The notes under the pieces: generated by a model | The model's input: the letters and a program-made list of their open reading frames with translations, nothing else | Database searches by the model: none | Told to the model about the DNA's origin: nothing | Position numbers and translations under genes: made by a program | Shown here: in pieces, positions 6,986-10,548 of the stretch | How positions within the stretch are numbered: the first letter of the stretch is position 1 | How the letters are laid out: each line of letters begins with the position of its first letter | NCBI GenBank assembly: GCA_049433545.1 | Contig: JBMTEY010000088.1 | Location: forward strand, 1 to 10,548 | Length of the DNA stretch: 10,548 nt | DNA from: Ga0077527 sp049433545 | Lineage (GTDB): Bacteria; Pseudomonadota; Gammaproteobacteria; Burkholderiales; SG8-41 | Reading direction: 5' to 3'

Positions 6986-7038
6986 CGTGAGCAGTACAGG
7001 CTGACCGGCGCCCGCAGACCCCGGAACAGCCCAGCGGA

Positions 7039-7044
7039 TATAAT
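7039..7044 (+). promoter_or_regulatory. Consensus -10 box for the leuS-lptE-holA operon
   Basis: TATAAT lies 44 bp before the leuS ATG, giving a predicted leader of about 38 nt. The -35 region is weak (CAGACC, with only the central GAC matching, 18 bp upstream). The box lies about 55 bp from the uvrD -10 on the other strand, so the two divergent promoters are close but need not overlap. Confidence 0.45.
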
Positions 7045-7048
7045 TGCG

Positions 7049-7088
7049 CCTTTCCCCTTTCCCGATCTCCTCCCACCCGATCAGCACC
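7049..7088 (+). other. Pyrimidine-rich leuS leader without a Shine-Dalgarno
   Basis: Between the -10 box and the leuS ATG, 7049-7074 holds 24 pyrimidines in 26 bases, including an unbroken run of 15 (7049-7063) and a TCTCCTCCC run (7066-7074). No purine-rich ribosome binding site precedes the ATG. No leader peptide rich in leucine codons and no T-box-like structure is visible. Confidence 0.6.
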
Positions 7089-9686
7089 ATGCAGCAAAAA
7101 TACAACCCGCAGGTCATCGAGCGCGACGCGCAGAAATTCTGGGATGACGGGCAGGCCTTCCGCGCCGTCGAAAGTGGCGACAAACCCAAGTACTACTGCC
7201 TGTCGATGTTTCCCTATCCGTCGGGCAAGCTGCACATGGGCCACGTGCGCAACTACACCATCGGCGACGTGCTGACGCGTTACCACCGGATGAAGGGATA
7301 CAACGTGCTGCAGCCCATGGGCTGGGATGCCTTCGGCCTGCCGGCGGAAAACGCGGCCATGGCCAACGGCGTGCCGCCGGCGAAATGGACCTGGGACAAC
7401 ATCGCCTACATGCGCAAGCAACTCAAGTCGCTGGGCTTCGCCATCGACTGGAGCCGCGAACTCGCCACCTGCAGCCCGGACTATTACCGCTGGAACCAGT
7501 GGCTGTTCCTGCGCCTGCTCGAAAAAGGCATCGCCTACAAGAAGACGCAGGTGGTGAACTGGGATCCGGTGGACCAGACCGTGCTCGCCAACGAACAGGT
7601 CATCGACGGCAAGGGCTGGCGCACCGGCGCCACCGTCGAGAAGCGCGAAATCCCCGGCTATTACCTCGCCATCACCAAATACGCCGACGAACTGCTAGCG
7701 GCACTGGACACGCTGCCGGGCTGGCCGGAACGGGTCAAGGCGATGCAGGCCAACTGGATCGGCAAGAGCTACGGTGTGCGTTTCGCCTTTCCGTACACGC
7801 TGGACGGCAAAGCCGAAAAGCTGTGGGTGTTCACCACCCGCGCCGACACCATCATGGGCGTTACTTTCGTCGCGGTCGCCGCCGAACATCCGCTGGCCGC
7901 GCACGCCGCGAAAAACAATGCCAAGGTCGCCGCGTTTATTGACGAATGCAAACGCAGCTCAGTGATGGAAGCCGACATGGCGACCATGGAAAAGAAAGGC
8001 ATGCCGACCGGCATCTTCGTCGAGCACCCGCTGAGCGGCGAAAAAGTCGAAGTCTGGATCGGCAACTACGTGCTGATGGGTTACGGCGAAGGCGCGGTCA
8101 TGGCGGTACCGGCGCATGACGAGCGCGATTTCCATTTCGCGAAACAGTACGGCCTGCCGATCAAGCAGGTGATCGATGTCCAGAAACAGGCTTTCTCCAC
8201 TGACGCCTGGCAGGCCTGGTACGCCGACAAGGAAAGCGGTGTCTGCTTACACTCCGGCAAATACGATGGCCTTGGCTACGGCGCCGCGGTCGACGCCATC
8301 GCCGCCGACCTCGCCGCCAAAAATCTCGGCGAAAAACAGGTGCTCTACCGCCTGCGCGACTGGGGCGTCTCGCGCCAGCGCTACTGGGGTTGCCCGATCC
8401 CGATCATCCATTGCCCCGGCTGCGGCGACGTGCCAGTGCCGGACAAGGATCTGCCGGTGGTGCTGCCCGAAGACTGCGTGCCCGACGGCAGCGGCAACCC
8501 GCTGCTGAAGCGCCCGGATTTCATCAACTGCAGCTGCCCGAAATGCGGCAAGCCGGCACAGCGCGAAACCGACACCATGGACACCTTCGTCGATTCGTCC
8601 TGGTACTACCTGCGTTATGCCTGCGCCGACAACGGCCAGGCCATGGTCGACGACCGCGTGAACTACTGGCTGCCCGCCGACCAGTACATCGGCGGCATCG
8701 AACATGCGATCCTGCACCTGCTGTATTCGCGCTTCTGGAGCAAGGCCATGCGCGACCTTGGCCTGATCAGGCTCGACGAGCCGTTCAGGAACCTGCTGAC
8801 CCAGGGCATGGTGCTGAACGAGATCTTCTTCCGCAAGCCGGCCGCGGGGCGCATCACCTACTACAACCCCGCCGACGTCGAGATCACCGTCGATGCCCAG
8901 GGCAACCGCAGCGGCGCGGTGCTGCGCGCCGACGGCCAGCCGGTGGAATCCGGCGGCATCGGCACGATGTCGAAGTCGAAAAACAACGGCGTCGATCCGC
9001 AGGCGCTGATCGAAACCTATGGTGCCGACATCGCTCGTTTCTACATGATGTTCACCGCGCCGCCGGAGCAGACGCTGGAATGGTCGGACGCCAGCGTCGA
9101 AGGTGCAGCACGTTTCCTGCGACGGGTATGGGCCCTGGGCTACGAAATCGCGCAGCGCCCGGTCGCCGAAATGCCGGCCACGCTGCCGGCCCCGCTGGCC
9201 GCAGCGCGGCGCGAAATCCACGCCGTGCTCAGGCAAGCCAACTACGACCTCGGCCGCCACCAGTTCAACACCGTGGCCTCGGCGACGATGAAAATGCTCA
9301 ATGCGCTGGAAGGTGTGCTGAAGGGCGGTGCCGATGCTGCCGCAGACGCCGTGCTGCGCGAAGGCATGGCCATCCTGCTGCGCGTGCTGTCGCCGATCAC
9401 CCCCCACATCACCCACCAGCTGTGGCGCGACCTCGGCTACGGCGAGGACATCCTTGCCGCGGCATGGCCGGAGCCCGATGCCGCGGCCCTGATCGAGGAC
9501 GAAATCGAACTGGTGGTGCAGGTCAACGGCAAGAAGCGCGGCGACGTGCGCGTGCCCAGGGATGCCGACAAGGCGGCGATCGAGGCCGCCGTGCTGGCCC
9601 ATGCCGAGGTACAGAAATTCGTCGCCGGGCAGCCGGTCAGGAAAGTTGTTATCGTGCCGGGACGCCTGGTCAACCTCGTGGTCTGA
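7089..9686 (+). CDS. leuS: Leucyl-tRNA synthetase
   Basis: LeuRS attaches leucine to tRNA-Leu and edits mischarged tRNA. It is a cytoplasmic class Ia synthetase; 865 aa is a normal bacterial length. The start is the ATG of MQQKYNP; a TTG at 7044 in the same frame lies inside the -10 box and can be dismissed. The HIGH motif is HMGH (49-52). The CP1 editing domain is intact, with FTTRADT (248-254) and AHDERD, whose conserved aspartate is D344. A zinc-binding module has HCPGCG and CSCPKCG cysteine pairs. The KMSKS loop reads TMSKSK (T626-K631): the first lysine is replaced, while the second (K629) is kept. An anticodon-binding helical domain follows the loop, and the C-terminal domain contains VVQVNGKKRGDV. 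The gene leads an operon with lptE 5 bp downstream. Confidence 0.97.
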   Translation: MQQKYNPQVIERDAQKFWDDGQAFRAVESGDKPKYYCLSMFPYPSGKLHMGHVRNYTIGDVLTRYHRMKGYNVLQPMGWDAFGLPAENAAMANGVPPAKWTWDNIAYMRKQLKSLGFAIDWSRELATCSPDYYRWNQWLFLRLLEKGIAYKKTQVVNWDPVDQTVLANEQVIDGKGWRTGATVEKREIPGYYLAITKYADELLAALDTLPGWPERVKAMQANWIGKSYGVRFAFPYTLDGKAEKLWVFTTRADTIMGVTFVAVAAEHPLAAHAAKNNAKVAAFIDECKRSSVMEADMATMEKKGMPTGIFVEHPLSGEKVEVWIGNYVLMGYGEGAVMAVPAHDERDFHFAKQYGLPIKQVIDVQKQAFSTDAWQAWYADKESGVCLHSGKYDGLGYGAAVDAIAADLAAKNLGEKQVLYRLRDWGVSRQRYWGCPIPIIHCPGCGDVPVPDKDLPVVLPEDCVPDGSGNPLLKRPDFINCSCPKCGKPAQRETDTMDTFVDSSWYYLRYACADNGQAMVDDRVNYWLPADQYIGGIEHAILHLLYSRFWSKAMRDLGLIRLDEPFRNLLTQGMVLNEIFFRKPAAGRITYYNPADVEITVDAQGNRSGAVLRADGQPVESGGIGTMSKSKNNGVDPQALIETYGADIARFYMMFTAPPEQTLEWSDASVEGAARFLRRVWALGYEIAQRPVAEMPATLPAPLAAARREIHAVLRQANYDLGRHQFNTVASATMKMLNALEGVLKGGADAAADAVLREGMAILLRVLSPITPHITHQLWRDLGYGEDILAAAWPEPDAAALIEDEIELVVQVNGKKRGDVRVPRDADKAAIEAAVLAHAEVQKFVAGQPVRKVVIVPGRLVNLVV

Positions 9687-9691
9687 ACACG

Positions 9692-10183
9692 ATGAAAACG
9701 CTGATTGCACTGTTCTGCGCCATGCTGCTCGCCGGCTGCGGTTTCCAACTGCGCGGCGCTGCCAACCTGCCTTTTGAGACCCTCTACGTGCAGGCGCCGG
9801 TAGCATCGCAATTCGCCGCCCAGTTCCGGCGCGTCGTCGCCGCGGGCAGCAGCACGCGGGTCGTCAATACCGCCAAGGAGGCGGCGGCAACCCTGATTCT
9901 GGTCAGGGAGCTGCGCGAAAAAAGCATCCTGTCGCTGTCCGGTACCGGACGGGTGCGCGAATTCCAGCTTCGTTACCGGGTGTCGTACCGCATGCTCGAC
10001 AACAAGGCAGTGGAAATCCTGCCGACGACGGAAATCACCCTGACCCGCGACTTCTCCTTCAACGACCAGGACACGCTGTCCAAGGAATCGGAAGAAGCGC
10101 TGCTGTTCCGCGACATGCAGAACGACGCCGTGCAGCAGCTGGTGCGCCAGCTGCAGGTGGCCAAGCTGACGCCGGTATCGTAA
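9692..10183 (+). CDS. lptE: LPS-assembly lipoprotein LptE
   Basis: LptE is an outer-membrane lipoprotein that plugs the LptD barrel and helps insert lipopolysaccharide into the outer leaflet. The 163-aa protein has a lipoprotein signal, MKTLIALFCAML then the lipobox LAGC with the lipidated C16, followed by GFQLRG, a hallmark of LptE just after the cysteine. The rest is an alternating strand-and-helix pattern, with a strand segment FQLRYRVSYRML and a helical C-terminal part (DMQNDAVQQLVRQL). Length matches the family. The ATG lies 5 bp after the leuS stop, with no Shine-Dalgarno, which suggests translational coupling. Its place between leuS and holA is the usual one in beta- and gammaproteobacteria. 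It implies an LPS-bearing Gram-negative cell. Confidence 0.93.
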   Translation: MKTLIALFCAMLLAGCGFQLRGAANLPFETLYVQAPVASQFAAQFRRVVAAGSSTRVVNTAKEAAATLILVRELREKSILSLSGTGRVREFQLRYRVSYRMLDNKAVEILPTTEITLTRDFSFNDQDTLSKESEEALLFRDMQNDAVQQLVRQLQVAKLTPVS

Positions 10184-10194
10184 AGCTGCTCATT

Positions 10195-10212
10195 CTGCGG
10201 TAGCATACGCAG
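10195..10212. repeat. Short inverted repeat between lptE and holA
   Basis: CTGCG at 10195-10199 and CGCAG at 10208-10212 could pair around an 8-nt loop just before the holA ATG. The stem is only 5 bp with no T-run, so it is not a terminator; it could slightly mask the holA start. The 34-bp gap has no other signal and no clear ribosome binding site. Confidence 0.25.
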
Positions 10213-10217
10213 CACCG

Positions 10218-10548
10218 ATGCGACTGCAATCAGAACAACTCGCCGGCCACCTCAAGCGGGACATCCAGCCCCTCTACACGGTATTCGGCAACGAACCGCT
10301 GCTCGCCCTCGAGGCCAGCGACCGCATCCGCGCCAAGGCGCGCGCCGAAGGGTACAGCGAGCGCGAAGTACTGACCGTCAATTCCGGATTCAAGTGGAAC
10401 CAGCTAGCGCTGGCCGGCAATTCGCAGTCCCTGTTCGCCTCCCGCAAGCTGCTGGAGCTGCGCATCCCCACCGGCAAGCCCGGCAAGGAAGGTGGCGAAG
10501 CGCTGCAGGCCTACTGCCAGTCGCTGCCGCCGGACACCGTGACGCTGG
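10218..10548 (+). CDS. holA: DNA polymerase III delta subunit, N-terminal part, cut by the window end
   Basis: The delta subunit is the part of the clamp loader that opens the beta sliding clamp on DNA. Only the first 110 codons are present of a protein that is usually about 340 aa. The N-terminus MRLQSEQLAGHL followed by QPLYTVFGNEPLLALEA is the characteristic start, equivalent to the Walker-A-like region that is degenerate in delta. Next come a strand ending in REVLTVNSGFKW, a helix with SLFASRKLLELRI and the loop TGKPGKEGGEAL, also family-typical. It starts 34 bp after the lptE stop and is probably transcribed from the leuS promoter. The frame is open to the window end. Confidence 0.93.
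   Translation, partial: MRLQSEQLAGHLKRDIQPLYTVFGNEPLLALEASDRIRAKARAEGYSEREVLTVNSGFKWNQLALAGNSQSLFASRKLLELRIPTGKPGKEGGEALQAYCQSLPPDTVTL

Noticed and set aside
6977..6996. Possible LexA box upstream of uvrD (TACTG half site, minus strand)
   Set aside because: The left half matches, but the right half reads ATG instead of CAG, and only about 12 of 20 positions agree with the E. coli consensus. This is too weak without a lineage-specific matrix.
5271..7004. A 577-codon plus-strand open frame opposite uvrD
   Set aside because: It is antisense to a fully recognisable UvrD, has composition typical of a shadow frame in GC-rich DNA (many R, Q, H, V) and shows no known motif.
7044..7088. Upstream TTG start that would extend LeuRS by 15 residues
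   Set aside because: It overlaps the -10 box, so it would not be transcribed, and MQQKYNP is a normal LeuRS N-terminus.
8247..9806. A 519-codon minus-strand open frame opposite leuS and the start of lptE
   Set aside because: It is antisense to conserved LeuRS codons, has no family resemblance and fits the long open frames expected on the opposite strand of GC-rich genes.
1..10548. Search for mobile elements, CRISPR repeats, tRNA genes, defence or secretion modules
   Set aside because: I saw no transposase, integrase, direct-repeat array, tRNA-like cloverleaf or accessory gene. All eight genes are core or widely conserved families in a familiar order.

Overview
The window is an ordinary, gene-dense stretch of a GC-rich proteobacterial chromosome (roughly 60-65% GC by eye). 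Gene content and order point to a betaproteobacterium: a kinase-fold ThrB, a BPSS1780-type membrane protein, a DUF2782 protein beside polA, and a leuS-lptE-holA operon. I cannot name the genus. No mobile element, CRISPR array, tRNA or rRNA is visible. Eight protein genes fill almost the whole window, and the two at the edges are cut by it.

Left part: polA (DNA polymerase I) runs leftwards from 2450 and leaves the window before its last ~90 codons. From a 117-bp divergent promoter region, a small exported DUF2782 protein (2568-2918) and thrB (homoserine kinase, 2976-3926) run rightwards. The order polA / DUF2782 / thrB is one I recall from other beta- and gammaproteobacteria.

Middle: a polytopic BPSS1780-family membrane protein (3986-4738) has its own -10 box and a strong Shine-Dalgarno sequence. 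It converges tail to tail with uvrD (735 aa, minus strand, 4746-6953), leaving only 7 bp between the stop codons. An inverted repeat covers this junction.

Right part: a 135-bp divergent region separates uvrD from leuS (7089-9686). leuS heads an apparent operon with lptE (9692-10183), the outer-membrane lipoprotein of LPS export, and holA (from 10218, cut at the window end), the delta subunit of the DNA polymerase III clamp loader. Three of the eight genes (polA, uvrD, holA) serve DNA replication and repair. The others serve threonine synthesis, leucyl-tRNA charging, envelope biogenesis and unknown roles.

I found no undescribed system. The most unusual sequence signal is a 36-bp, 14% GC island inside polA, in frame and encoding plausible, family-like residues, with every codon ending in A or T. 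Smaller points are a TMSKS variant of the LeuRS signature, a pyrimidine-rich leuS leader without a Shine-Dalgarno sequence, short palindromes near two promoters, and a T8 run in the membrane-protein gene.
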